In this document: piece by piece, positions 6,981-14,446 of the stretch
Position numbering within the stretch: position 1 is the stretch's first letter
Layout of the letters: each line of letters starts with the position of its first letter
Origin: Paracoccaceae bacterium
Lineage (GTDB): Bacteria; Pseudomonadota; Alphaproteobacteria; Rhodobacterales; Rhodobacteraceae
Direction: 5' to 3'
Assembly (NCBI GenBank): GCA_026982275.1
Contig: JALSHK010000116.1
Location: forward strand, 1 to 25,031
DNA length: 25,031 nt
Made by a program: the position numbers and the translations under genes
The notes under the pieces: generated by a model
What the model saw: the letters and a program-made list of their open reading frames with translations, nothing else
Databases searched by the model: none
Told to the model about the DNA's origin: nothing

Positions 6981-7387
6981 GCCTTGTCGCGCGGGTTCAC
7001 CGACCAGAGCTTTTCAAGATCATAGAATTCGCGCACTTCGGGGCGGAAGATATGCACGATCACATCACCACAATCCACCAATACCCAATCGCCCATTTCC
7101 TTGCCTTCCGTGCGGCAAAGCATGCCGGAAGCGGCTTTGATCCGGTCGGTCATTTTGGCGGCCAAGGCCCCGACATGGCGGCTGGAGCGGCCCGAAGCCA
7201 CCACCATATAATCCGCCACTTCGGATTTGCCCGCCAAGGCGATATCGACCACATCTTCGGCGGCATCTTCGGCCAGAGAGGCCAATATCAGCGCCAGCAG
7301 CGCCTCGGGGGCAAGCGCTTCGTTATGGCCGGTTCCGGCCTCATCCATATCGGCAGCTTTGGCTACCATTTCAGGTTCCGACGACAC
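6977..7387 (-). CDS. rsfS: Ribosome silencing factor RsfS
   Basis: A 136-residue DUF143/Iojap protein. After a variable N-terminal extension of about 30 residues come the conserved segments GKSEVADYMVVASGRSSRHV and, near the end, WVLVDCGDVIVHIF with EFYDLEKLW. RsfS binds ribosomal protein uL14 and blocks joining of 50S and 30S subunits under nutrient limitation. The start is GTG at 7387, preceded by a strong TGGAGG site. It is the first gene of the two-gene rsfS-rlmH unit. The upstream gap to 7512 holds only short hairpins. Confidence 0.95.
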   Translation of the reverse strand: MSSEPEMVAKAADMDEAGTGHNEALAPEALLALILASLAEDAAEDVVDIALAGKSEVADYMVVASGRSSRHVGALAAKMTDRIKAASGMLCRTEGKEMGDWVLVDCGDVIVHIFRPEVREFYDLEKLWSVNPRDKA

Positions 7388-7511
7388 GAAAACCTCCAGT
7401 TAAATATTGCGCCAGCCCATGGGCGCGGGGAATGCGGGCAAGGCTAACACGTTTCCCCCATCATCTCAAGAATGAGCGCAAATAGGCGCTATTGCCCGCA
7501 AAGGCAAGCCT

Positions 7512-8699
7512 TCATCTGGATTGCGCCCCCTGCCCCGCCACTGCCTGCGTCAGCTGCCCGACGATTCTCGCCTTCACCGGCGGCAGCACATTGCCCAGCC
7601 GCAAGGCCGCCCCGCGCAATATTTTCGCTGGCAGCCGCGTGTCTGTATACAGCTTCACCAGCGCGTTAGTGCCCAGATAAAGCGGTCGCGCCACCTTTCT
7701 ATGGGCCCGCTCATAGGGCAGCAGCCCGCGGATATCGCCGATATCCTTGCCCTCGGCCGCCGCCTGCTTCACCGCATCGGCCAGCAAGGCCCCGCCTGTC
7801 AGCCCCAGATTATAGCCATGCGCCGTTACCGGATGCATGCCCACCGCCGCATCCCCCACCAGCGCAAAGCGCGGGGCCACGAAACGCTTGGCAAATACCC
7901 CCACCAGCGGATAGGCCACGCGCTTGCCCAGCAGCTGCATCTTGCCCAGCCGGTTGCCAAAGCGCGCCTGAATATCAGCGGCAAAAGCCGCGTCCGGCAT
8001 GGCCATCACCGCCTCGGCCTTGTCAGAGGCCAGCGTCACCACCACCGAGGAGACCTCGCCATGCATCGGCAGGATCGCCAGGGTTTGCTCATAGTGAAAG
8101 CACTCGGTCGCCACGCCGTTATGGGGCAATTCGTGGCTCATCTCACACACAATCACCACGCGGCCAAAATCCTCCATTTCAGCCCCGATGCCCATTTTGC
8201 GCCGTGTCTCCGAAAACCGGCTATCGGCGGCCACCACCAATGACGCCCCCAGCGCCCGCCCGTCCGATAGGGTGACTTGCCCGGTTTGCACCGCCTCCAC
8301 CGCCGAATCACAGATCAGCGTTACATCGGGCAGGTCTTTCACCTGCAAATAGGCCGCGCGCCGGATCAGATGATTGGGCACAATCCGCCCGAGATAGCCC
8401 TTGCCGCTGCCCGCGCTGGCAAAATGCAGCGCATAATCGGAGCGCCCGTTCACCACTTTGGCATCCTTGATCATGCCGCAAGCCGCCTCGGGAATATGGC
8501 GCCACATGCCGAGCTTTTCCATGATCGCCTCGGAGGCATGGGTGAGCGCGATATCGCGGCCATCCTCGGGCGGATCCGCCAGCACGGCCTCGCTTAGCCG
8601 CTCGACAATGGCCACCTTCAGGCCGCTGCCCTCAAGACTGCGCACAAAGCCAAGCCCGGCCGGACCGGCCCCGACCACGATGATATCAAACATTTCCAT
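7512..8699 (-). CDS. FAD-dependent UbiH/UbiM-family hydroxylase
   Basis: A 395-residue flavoprotein monooxygenase. Residues 4-34 form the Rossmann FAD site with GAGPAG (10-15) and a closing Glu (34). ADSRFSETRR (158-167) is the DG-like motif, and VGDAAVGMHP (281-290) followed by AHGYNLGL is the second FAD motif. This is the UbiH/UbiF/UbiI/Coq6 family that hydroxylates the ubiquinone ring; the alphaproteobacterial branch includes UbiM, the closest guess. Which ring position is modified cannot be read from sequence. The frame extends upstream to 8768, but ATG 8699 has AAGGA at the right distance and puts the FAD motif at the normal N-terminal position. An internal second ATG at 8693 is possible. 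Confidence 0.88.
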   Translation of the reverse strand: MEMFDIIVVGAGPAGLGFVRSLEGSGLKVAIVERLSEAVLADPPEDGRDIALTHASEAIMEKLGMWRHIPEAACGMIKDAKVVNGRSDYALHFASAGSGKGYLGRIVPNHLIRRAAYLQVKDLPDVTLICDSAVEAVQTGQVTLSDGRALGASLVVAADSRFSETRRKMGIGAEMEDFGRVVIVCEMSHELPHNGVATECFHYEQTLAILPMHGEVSSVVVTLASDKAEAVMAMPDAAFAADIQARFGNRLGKMQLLGKRVAYPLVGVFAKRFVAPRFALVGDAAVGMHPVTAHGYNLGLTGGALLADAVKQAAAEGKDIGDIRGLLPYERAHRKVARPLYLGTNALVKLYTDTRLPAKILRGAALRLGNVLPPVKARIVGQLTQAVAGQGAQSR

Positions 8700-8780
8700 A
8701 CCCGAATCCTTATGGCTGAAAACCCGAAAGATAGCGGGGCTGGAAAACGCCGCCTTGATAATAATCAAGAGCGGGGAATT

Positions 8781-8811
8781 CAGGGTGGCGTGCTGAAGCC
8801 CGCCCTACAGG
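8781..8811 (-). repeat. Dispersed repeat B, copy 1, at the 3' end of the nucleoside hydrolase gene
   Basis: On the minus strand this begins CCTGTAGGGCGGG and ends with GCCACCC after a short inverted segment. The first 13 bases are identical to 12441-12453, and the rest matches with one base of offset. The TAG of the nucleoside hydrolase (8805-8807) lies inside it. Confidence 0.55.
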
Positions 8812-9740
8812 CGCGCGATGCGATCAAATAGCAGATCAAAGAAGGCTTCGTCATCGACCTTGCGCATAAATGTCGCATTGGGCGCGCGGCCGCTGACGCG
8901 CCACCAATCCACCACGCTCATGCCCATGGTCAGGGCGGATTCGGTTTCGATCTCGATATTCACCTCGCGGCCCTGATATATTTCGGGCTGCAGCAAATAG
9001 GCAATCACATTGGGATCATGCAGCGGCGCGCCCTCGGAGCCGTATTTTTCCTTGTCAAAGCGCTCGAAAAAATCCAGCATTTCGGCGGTGAAAACACCGG
9101 CTTTATTGCCCAGCGCCCTGAAGCGGGAAACGCGCGTGCGGGTGGTCATGGTGGTGTGGGTCAGATCCAGCGGCATAACCACCAAGGGGATGCCGGAACT
9201 GAAAACCACCTTGGCCGCATGGGGATCGACATAGATGTTGAATTCGGCGGCAGGAGTGGTGTTGCCACCCTCAAAGCAGCCGCCGCCCATCAGCACGATT
9301 TCGTGGATATGCCCGGCAATATCGGGCGCTTTGATCAGGGCCAGCGCGATATTCGTCAGCGGGCCAAGCACGCAGAGCGTCACCGCGCCATCCCGATTAG
9401 TGCGCAGGGTTTTGACAATAAAATCAACCGCATGCTCCTTGCGCAGCGGCATGGTCGGCTCCCACAGCTCAGGGCCGTTCAGCCCCGATTTGCCATGCAC
9501 ATATTCCGCCGTCACCAAGGACCGCACCATCGGGCGGGTCGCACCGGCAAATACCGGCATATCGGGCCTTCCCGCCAGCTCGCACACAATGCGCGCGTTG
9601 CGCTGGGTCAGCGCCAGCGGCACGTTTCCAGCCACGCAGGTAATGCCCAGCACCTCCAGCTCGGGCGAGGCCAGCGCCAATAGAATCGCCACGGCATCAT
9701 CCTGCCCGGGATCGGTATCAATGATAATTTTACGCGCCAA
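8805..9740 (-). CDS. Inosine-uridine-type nucleoside hydrolase
   Basis: A 311-residue protein opening with IIIDTDPGQDDAVA; Asp8, Asp10, Asp14 and Asp15 form the calcium-binding signature of the IU-nucleoside N-ribohydrolase family. Further family segments are LGPLTNIALAL, the active-site NIYVDPHAA region and a late HDPN with the catalytic-site His. The enzyme splits ribonucleosides into base and ribose for salvage; purine versus pyrimidine preference is not evident. The start is TTG at 9740 with AAGGGAGG just upstream, positioned right after the aminotransferase stop, so it is probably co-transcribed with that gene (18-base gap). The last codon and stop come from a dispersed repeat (8781-8811). 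Confidence 0.94.
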   Translation of the reverse strand: MARKIIIDTDPGQDDAVAILLALASPELEVLGITCVAGNVPLALTQRNARIVCELAGRPDMPVFAGATRPMVRSLVTAEYVHGKSGLNGPELWEPTMPLRKEHAVDFIVKTLRTNRDGAVTLCVLGPLTNIALALIKAPDIAGHIHEIVLMGGGCFEGGNTTPAAEFNIYVDPHAAKVVFSSGIPLVVMPLDLTHTTMTTRTRVSRFRALGNKAGVFTAEMLDFFERFDKEKYGSEGAPLHDPNVIAYLLQPEIYQGREVNIEIETESALTMGMSVVDWWRVSGRAPNATFMRKVDDEAFFDLLFDRIARL

Positions 9741-9758
9741 ACCGGCCTCCCTTGCCAG

Positions 9759-10628
9759 CTATTCGCGCACCAGCTTTTCGTATTCTTCCGAAATACGCCG
9801 TGCCAGATCGCCAACCTCGAACCGGTAATCGCCGATCTGCCCCACGGGGGTCACTTCGGCGGCCGTGCCCGTCAGCCAGCATTGCTCAAAGCCTACCAGC
9901 TCGTCGGCCATGATATGGCGCTCGACCACCTCGATACCGCGCGCTTTCAGCATGCCGATCACGGTTTGGCGAGTGATACCATTGAGAAATGAATCCGGCA
10001 GCGGGGTATGCACTACGCCATTCTTTACAAAGAAGATATTCGCCCCCGTCGCCTCGGCCACATAGCCGCGATGATCATACATCATCGCATCCGAACAGCC
10101 CTTGGCCTCGGCCGCATGCTTGGACATGGTGCAGATCATATATAGGCCGGAAGCCTTGGCAAAGCACGGGATGGTCGCCGGATCGGGGCGGCGCCATTTG
10201 GAGATATCCAGCCTGGCCCCCTTATATTTGGCATCGCCATAATAATTGCCCCATTCCCACACCGCCACCGCCATGCGCACAGGGTTGGCCGCCGCCGCTA
10301 CGCCCATATCGGTGCCCGCGCCCCGCCATGCAAGCACCCGCACATAAGCGTCTGTCAGCCCGTTGGCCTTCAGCGCAGCATATTTCGCCTCTTCGATTTG
10401 CTCTACCGTCCAGGGGATCGGCATGTCGATATACTCGCCCGATTTCAGCAAGCGCTCGGAATGCTCGACAGATTTGAAAATCTTGCCGTTATAGCAACGC
10501 TCGCCTTCAAACACGGAAGAGGCATAATGCATGGCATGGGTCAGCACATGCACCTGCGCCTCGCGCCAAGGCACCATTTCACCGTCCAGCCAAATTACAC
10601 CATCGCGATCATCATATCCGTTTGCCAT
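9759..10628 (-). CDS. ilvE: Branched-chain amino acid aminotransferase (class IV)
   Basis: A 289-residue PLP enzyme of fold type IV. The Schiff-base lysine is Lys158 in IPCFAKASGLY. SSVFEGERCY (38-46) contacts substrate, EATGANIFFV holds PLP-site residues and GTAAEVTPV is the late phosphate-binding segment. It transfers the amino group between Leu/Ile/Val and 2-oxoglutarate. Members of the family also include D-amino-acid and 4-amino-4-deoxychorismate enzymes, but length and motifs fit IlvE best. The ATG at 10628 follows AGGAAG; the TTG one codon earlier is less likely. The gene diverges from petP across 136 bases containing inverted and direct repeats. Confidence 0.92.
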   Translation of the reverse strand: MANGYDDRDGVIWLDGEMVPWREAQVHVLTHAMHYASSVFEGERCYNGKIFKSVEHSERLLKSGEYIDMPIPWTVEQIEEAKYAALKANGLTDAYVRVLAWRGAGTDMGVAAAANPVRMAVAVWEWGNYYGDAKYKGARLDISKWRRPDPATIPCFAKASGLYMICTMSKHAAEAKGCSDAMMYDHRGYVAEATGANIFFVKNGVVHTPLPDSFLNGITRQTVIGMLKARGIEVVERHIMADELVGFEQCWLTGTAAEVTPVGQIGDYRFEVGDLARRISEEYEKLVRE

Positions 10629-10650
10629 CAATCTTCCTCATAATTTTATA

Positions 10651-10690
10651 TTTATTGCGTGAGCAATAGTATTATCGTAAGTTTATTGCG
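10651..10690. promoter_or_regulatory. Palindrome and direct repeat in ilvE-petP divergent region
   Basis: TATTGC-GTGA-GCAATA (10653-10668) is a perfect inverted repeat. TTTATTGCG occurs twice (10651-10659 and 10682-10690), start to start 31 bases, about three helical turns. It lies directly upstream of ilvE and 75 or more bases before petP. It looks like a regulator binding region; the regulator is unknown. Confidence 0.45.
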
Positions 10691-10710
10691 CATTTTGTAG
10701 CATTACCCTC

Positions 10711-10739
10711 TTGGAATGTCAACATGACTGACATAAACT
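10711..10739 (+). promoter_or_regulatory. Candidate petP promoter with inverted-repeat spacer
   Basis: TTGGAA (10711-10716) and TAAACT (10734-10739) are separated by 17 bases. Those 17 bases (10717-10733) are themselves an inverted repeat, TGTCA-N7-TGACA. A MarR-family protein bound there would block polymerase, so this is a good candidate for PetP autoregulation. Confidence 0.45.
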
Positions 10740-10764
10740 GTGATGATAAGCAACGAGGCGCGCC

Positions 10765-11274
10765 ATGCAAAACCCGAACCGAAGTGACCAACTCCTGTTC
10801 CTGACGGACGAGCAGCTCCGGCAAGGCATCGAGATGATGTTTTTTGCCTATCGCGGTTTCACCGCCTATCCTGACCGTATTCTGATGCAGCACGGCTATG
10901 GGCGTGCCCATCATCGTGCCATCCATTTTATCGGCCGCAAGCCCGGGCTGACGGTCTCGGACCTGCTCAATATCCTTGGCGTGACAAAGCAATCGCTCAA
11001 TCGGGTATTGCGCGAGCTGGTGAATAACGGGCTGGTGGAAAGCCGGGTGGGGGCGCGGGATCGCCGCCAGCGCAATCTGCATCTCACCCCGGAGGGCAAG
11101 GCGCTGGAAAAAGAGCTTTCGGGGGCGCAACGCCAGAAAATGCGCAAGGCCTATTCTGCGGCCGGCCCCGAAGCCGTGCAAGGATTTCGCACCGTGCTGA
11201 ACGCTATGTTCGAGCCGGAAGCCCAGGTCCAGATCAGCCGGCTTTCGGATGGCGGGGAAAATAATGGCCGCTGA
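10765..11274 (+). CDS. petP: MarR-family transcriptional regulator, PetP-like
   Basis: A 169-residue MarR protein. The winged helix-turn-helix spans about 45-115 with LTVSDLLNILGVTKQSLNRVLREL as the recognition region and GARDRRQRNLHLTPEGK as the wing; flanking helices would form the dimer interface. In Rhodobacter capsulatus PetP is the MarR-type gene just upstream of, and needed for expression of, the response regulator PetR. Here the same order holds with the next gene overlapping the end by 11 bases. ATG 10765 has GAGG seven bases upstream. The assignment rests on family plus synteny. Confidence 0.88.
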   Translation: MQNPNRSDQLLFLTDEQLRQGIEMMFFAYRGFTAYPDRILMQHGYGRAHHRAIHFIGRKPGLTVSDLLNILGVTKQSLNRVLRELVNNGLVESRVGARDRRQRNLHLTPEGKALEKELSGAQRQKMRKAYSAAGPEAVQGFRTVLNAMFEPEAQVQISRLSDGGENNGR

Positions 11275-11971
11275 TCCGAATGGTGCCCACCTGCTGATTG
11301 TGGATGACGACCGCCGCATCCGCACCCTTCTGGCCAGATTCCTCAGCAAGCACGGCTATCTGACCACCACCGCCCGCGATGCCGCCCATGCCCGCCGGCT
11401 TCTGGCGGGGCTGGAATTTGATATGCTGATCATCGATGTGATGATGCCCGGCGAAAACGGCTTTGAATTCACCCGCGATCTGCGCATCAGCCACAGCACC
11501 CCGATCATGCTGCTCACGGCGCGCGGAGAGGCTTCGGACCGCATTATGGGGCTGGAAGCGGGGGCGGATGATTACCTGCCCAAACCCTTCGAGCCAAAAG
11601 AGCTTTTGCTGCGGGTCAATGCCATTTTGCGGCGCACGCCGGCGCAACCGGCCCGGCCCGGCCCACCGCAGAATCTGCATCTGGGGGCGTTTCGCTATGA
11701 TATAGCGCGTGCCGAGCTATGGCACGGCGAATCCCGCATTCGCCTGACCAGCACCGAAAATGCCCTGATGAAGATCTTCAGTGCCCGGCCCGGCGAAACC
11801 ATGTCTCGCGCGCGGCTGGTAGAGGCGCTGGGGCAAGGCGATAGCCAAGCGCAGGAGCGCGCGATCGATGTGCAGATCACCCGCCTGCGCCGCAAGATCG
11901 AGGCCGACCCAAAGCAGCCCCGCTATCTGCAAACCGTGCGCGGTGCCGGTTACATGATTGTGCCCGATTGA
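11264..11971 (+). CDS. petR: OmpR-family response regulator, PetR-like
   Basis: A 235-residue two-domain regulator. The receiver domain has the acidic pair Asp14/Asp15, phosphoacceptor Asp58 in IIDVMMPGENG, Thr85 and Lys107 in YLPKPFEP. The C-terminal winged helix (about 135-233) includes LTSTENALMKIF and DVQITRLRRKIEADPKQPRYLQTVRGAGY, the OmpR/PhoB signature. No histidine kinase gene is near, as with petR in Rhodobacter capsulatus, where it is essential for respiratory and photosynthetic growth. I prefer ATG 11264 (GCGGGGAA upstream) to 11249, which lacks a ribosome site. Its overlap with petP suggests coupled translation. Confidence 0.92.
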   Translation: MAADPNGAHLLIVDDDRRIRTLLARFLSKHGYLTTTARDAAHARRLLAGLEFDMLIIDVMMPGENGFEFTRDLRISHSTPIMLLTARGEASDRIMGLEAGADDYLPKPFEPKELLLRVNAILRRTPAQPARPGPPQNLHLGAFRYDIARAELWHGESRIRLTSTENALMKIFSARPGETMSRARLVEALGQGDSQAQERAIDVQITRLRRKIEADPKQPRYLQTVRGAGYMIVPD

Positions 11972-12034
11972 CCCTTGCAATTCAGGCGCTGTGGCCTACC
12001 TTTGAAACATATTCGAAAAACACAGGAGCAGACC

Positions 12035-12439
12035 ATGTCTGACACATTTAGCATTGATGTAACCCTTGCCGGAACCCATGACGAGGTGGTGGAAAAAGTA
12101 ACCGCCGCGCTGGCCGCCGAGGGCTTTGGCGTTTTGACCACGGTGGATGTAAAAGCCACGCTGAAAAAGAAAATCGACGTTGATTTTCGCCCCTACACCA
12201 TCCTCGGGGCCTGCAATCCGGGCTTGGCCCATCAGGCGCTTTCTGCGCGCGCAGATATCGGCCTGATGCTGCCGTGCAATGTAACGGTCGAGGATAATGG
12301 CGATGGAAATTGCACCGTGCGTTTCATTGATCCGATGGCGATGATGACCTTTGCCAGCCTTGGGCAAAACGAGATCCTGAAAAGCCTTGGCGCGCAAGCG
12401 GGCGAGAAAATTTCCCGCGCCGCCAAATCACTGGCCTGA
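12035..12439 (+). CDS. DUF302 family protein
   Basis: A 134-residue soluble protein of the DUF302 family. Recognisable parts are the opening amphipathic strand-helix, GFGVLTTVDVKATLKKK, the central YTILGACNPGLAHQAL and LMLPCNVTVE, and a C-terminal helix. DUF302 proteins form small alpha-beta dimers with no established reaction; some occur beside sulfur or metal genes. Two Cys residues (in GACNP and LPCNV) are at family-typical positions. No signal peptide is present, so it is cytoplasmic. ATG 12035 has CAGGAG upstream; the longer open frame starting at 11975 has no such support. It lies 63 bases after petR and could be read through from it. Confidence 0.92.
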   Translation: MSDTFSIDVTLAGTHDEVVEKVTAALAAEGFGVLTTVDVKATLKKKIDVDFRPYTILGACNPGLAHQALSARADIGLMLPCNVTVEDNGDGNCTVRFIDPMAMMTFASLGQNEILKSLGAQAGEKISRAAKSLA

Positions 12440-12440
12440 C

Positions 12441-12471
12441 CCTGTAGGGCGGGTATCACGCCCGCCACCCC
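12441..12471 (+). repeat. Dispersed repeat B, copy 2
   Basis: It begins CCTGTAGGGCGGG, identical to the minus-strand start of the copy at 8781-8811, then GCCCGCC closes a six-pair hairpin (GGCGGG 12448-12453 with CCCGCC 12461-12466). It begins two bases after the DUF302 stop. Confidence 0.55.
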
Positions 12472-12496
12472 GCGCGCGCCTTTCCGGCGCGCGGGG
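12468..12496 (+). terminator. GC-rich hairpin after DUF302 gene
   Basis: CCCCGCGCGC (12468-12477) pairs perfectly with GCGCGCGGGG (12487-12496) over a nine-base loop. It is a very stable stem but lacks a U-run, so termination is only likely. The rest of the gap to 12553 shows nothing clear. Confidence 0.45.
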
Positions 12497-12552
12497 CCCC
12501 ATTGCACCGCGCGCTGTTTTCCGCCATTCTTGCCCAAAACGAAAGGCCCGCC

Positions 12553-13272
12553 ATGCGCTATGAAATCCTCACCCTGCCCTGCCTTGCGGATAATTACGCC
12601 TATCTGCTGCATGACAAGGCGACAGGCAGCACCGCCCTGATCGACGCCCCCGAAGCCGCCCCCGTGCTGGCCGCGCTCAAGGCCAGGGGCTGGAGTCTGG
12701 ACATGGTGCTGCTCACCCATCATCACTGGGATCATGTGGACGGGCTGCCGGATATTCTGGCAGAAACCTCTCCGCGAATCGTAGGGGCGGCCAAGGATGC
12801 CGCACGCCTTCCCGCGCTGGATCTGGCGGTGAGTGAAGGAGATGAGGTGGAGATAGGCGGTTTGAAAGGGCGGGTGATTGATGTATCGGGCCACACGGTC
12901 AACCATATCGCCTTTGCCTTTGAGGGCGCGGTTTTCACCGGCGACAGCCTGTTTGCCATGGGCTGCGGGCGGGTGTTTGAGGGCGATATGGAAATGATGT
13001 ATCAGAGCCTGCAAAAGCTGGCCGTGCTGCCCGCCGATACCATGGTATATTCCGGCCATGAATATACGCTGGCCAATGCCAAATTCGCCGCTGCGCAATG
13101 GCCGGACGATGCCGCGATTGCAGCGCGGCTGGCGGATATAAAGCGCCTGCGGGCCGCTGGCATCCCCACCGTGCCGTCGCTATTATCGCTGGAGCTGGCG
13201 ACCAATCCGTTTTTGCGCGCGACGGATGCAAAAGAATTCGCCGAAATCCGTCTTGCGAAAGACAATTTCTAG
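12553..13272 (+). CDS. gloB: Hydroxyacylglutathione hydrolase (glyoxalase II)
   Basis: A 239-residue metallo-beta-lactamase-fold hydrolase. The metal motif THHHWDH is at 55-61, GHTVNH starts at 113, GDSLF (Asp131) bridges the metals and SGHEYT (His169) supplies the last ligand. The C-terminal region matches the glyoxalase II substrate domain with NPFLR. It hydrolyses S-D-lactoylglutathione to D-lactate and glutathione, finishing methylglyoxal detoxification. Length is slightly under the usual 250-255. ATG 12553 is preceded by GAAAGG about seven bases upstream; an in-frame ATG at 12502 would add 17 residues with no family match. The EEP gene follows after nine bases. Confidence 0.94.
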   Translation: MRYEILTLPCLADNYAYLLHDKATGSTALIDAPEAAPVLAALKARGWSLDMVLLTHHHWDHVDGLPDILAETSPRIVGAAKDAARLPALDLAVSEGDEVEIGGLKGRVIDVSGHTVNHIAFAFEGAVFTGDSLFAMGCGRVFEGDMEMMYQSLQKLAVLPADTMVYSGHEYTLANAKFAAAQWPDDAAIAARLADIKRLRAAGIPTVPSLLSLELATNPFLRATDAKEFAEIRLAKDNF

Positions 13273-13281
13273 GAGCGCCCC

Positions 13282-14097
13282 ATGACCGCAAACAATTCAG
13301 GCCCGATCCATACCCGCCTGCGGGTGCTGAGCTGGAATATATGGTGGAAATTCGGCCCCTGGGAGGCCCGCGCGCCCGCGATTGAAGCGGTGCTAAAACA
13401 GGCCAATGCCGATGTGATTGCGCTTCAGGAGGTCTGGGGGAATGAAGCGGAAAACTACGCTGGAATTCTGGCGGAAAAGCTGGGCTATCATTGCTTTCAT
13501 GCCGATTGCATGGTGATGAACCGCACAGGCTTTGGCAATGCCATTCTTTCGCGCTGGCCTATTGAAAAACACGAGACCATCACCCTTTCCGGGGCTGAAG
13601 AAACCGACGAAACCCGCAATGCGCTTTATGCAAAAATCAACGGCCCGCGCGGTGCTTTTGATTTTTTCTGCACCCATCTGAACTGGCGCTACGAGCAGAG
13701 CCATATCAGGCAGGCGCAGGTGCGCGAGGTGGCAGAATTTGTGAGTGCAAACACCTCTGGAAAAATGCCGCCGCTGCTGTGCGGTGATTTTAACGCCGAA
13801 CCGATGAGCGACGAAATCCGCTCGCTTACGGGGCTAAGCGCCGCCGCAGCCAAAGGGCTGGTTTTTCACGATGCATGGGCCGTAGCAGGACAGGGTATGG
13901 GCAATACATGGGACAACCAAAACCCCTTTGTGGCCGCCGAATTCGAGCCAAACCGCCGGATTGACTATATATTTGCAGGCCATCCAAAGGCACGAGGGCG
14001 CGGGCATATTACGGATATCGAAATCATAGGCAATTCTCCGCTGGACAACATCTGGCCCAGTGATCATTTCGGCTTGCTGGCACAGGTTCGATACTAA
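13282..14097 (+). CDS. Endonuclease/exonuclease/phosphatase (EEP) family protein
   Basis: A 271-residue protein with the ordered EEP motifs: LSWNIWW (about 14-20, metal Asn), IALQEVWG (about 45-52, metal Glu), THLNWR, CGDFNAEPMSDE (catalytic Asp and Asn), RRIDYIF and PSDHFGLLAQV (catalytic Asp-His). This fold covers DNA repair nucleases, phosphoinositide phosphatases and sphingomyelinases. No signal peptide is seen, so the enzyme is probably cytoplasmic; the substrate cannot be assigned. ATG 13282 follows AGGAG, which overlaps the gloB stop, so the two genes form an operon. A hairpin-rich repeat region follows. Confidence 0.92.
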   Translation: MTANNSGPIHTRLRVLSWNIWWKFGPWEARAPAIEAVLKQANADVIALQEVWGNEAENYAGILAEKLGYHCFHADCMVMNRTGFGNAILSRWPIEKHETITLSGAEETDETRNALYAKINGPRGAFDFFCTHLNWRYEQSHIRQAQVREVAEFVSANTSGKMPPLLCGDFNAEPMSDEIRSLTGLSAAAAKGLVFHDAWAVAGQGMGNTWDNQNPFVAAEFEPNRRIDYIFAGHPKARGRGHITDIEIIGNSPLDNIWPSDHFGLLAQVRY

Positions 14098-14102
14098 GCG
14101 CC

Positions 14103-14305
14103 GCCGAGGCAAAGCCGAGGCCACCGGCGTCGCCAGACCGGGTTTTCAGCGGGCTGAAAACCCTGGCTTGACCGATGGGGGCGTTAGCCTCCGTGAGGGA
14201 AATCCACACCCGCTGGCCGTGCCGCCCTCCGCAAGGCTTGCTTTTCTGCGAAAAGCCAGCCCCGCGATTGGGCCATGGCCTCGCCTCGCTCGGCAGAAAA
14301 TGCCG
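14103..14305. repeat. Intergenic hairpin-rich element including repeat A, copy 2
   Basis: The 349-base gap before clpA holds this element and a promoter region, and no gene. Repeat A copy 2 spans 14103-14170, with a perfect 11-pair palindrome GGGTTTTCAGC (14140-14150) / GCTGAAAACCC (14153-14163). Further hairpins are GCTTTTC-TGC-GAAAAGC (14240-14256) and CGGCA-GAAAA-TGCCG (14291-14305). The ends mirror each other: CCGAGG...CCGAGGCC at the left and GGCCTCGCCTCGCTCGG (14277-14293) at the right. It resembles a short non-coding repeat element rather than a transposon; no transposase is present. Confidence 0.5.
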
Positions 14306-14355
14306 CGGCCAAAGCGCCCGATCACCGGTTTTTTAACTCATTTGTGACGATTCCC

Positions 14356-14388
14356 CTTGAAGCTTGGCAAATAAACCCGAAATTATAG
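14356..14388 (+). promoter_or_regulatory. Candidate clpA promoter
   Basis: CTTGAAG (14356-14362) is followed by CCCGAAATTATAG (14376-14388). The -35 and the CCGAAAT block resemble a heat-shock sigma promoter, and ClpA is often stress-controlled, but the match is partial. The start lies about 60 bases before the ATG. Confidence 0.3.
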
Positions 14389-14446
14389 GGTAAGCATCAG
14401 GCTGCGAAACCCGCAGTCGCATATTATTTCGGGTAAGGAGGGCTAC

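Noticed and set aside
7521..8243. A 240-codon plus-strand frame antisense to the FAD hydroxylase
   Set aside because: His/Arg/Gln-rich shadow frame without start signal or family motif; the minus-strand frame carries complete FAD motifs.
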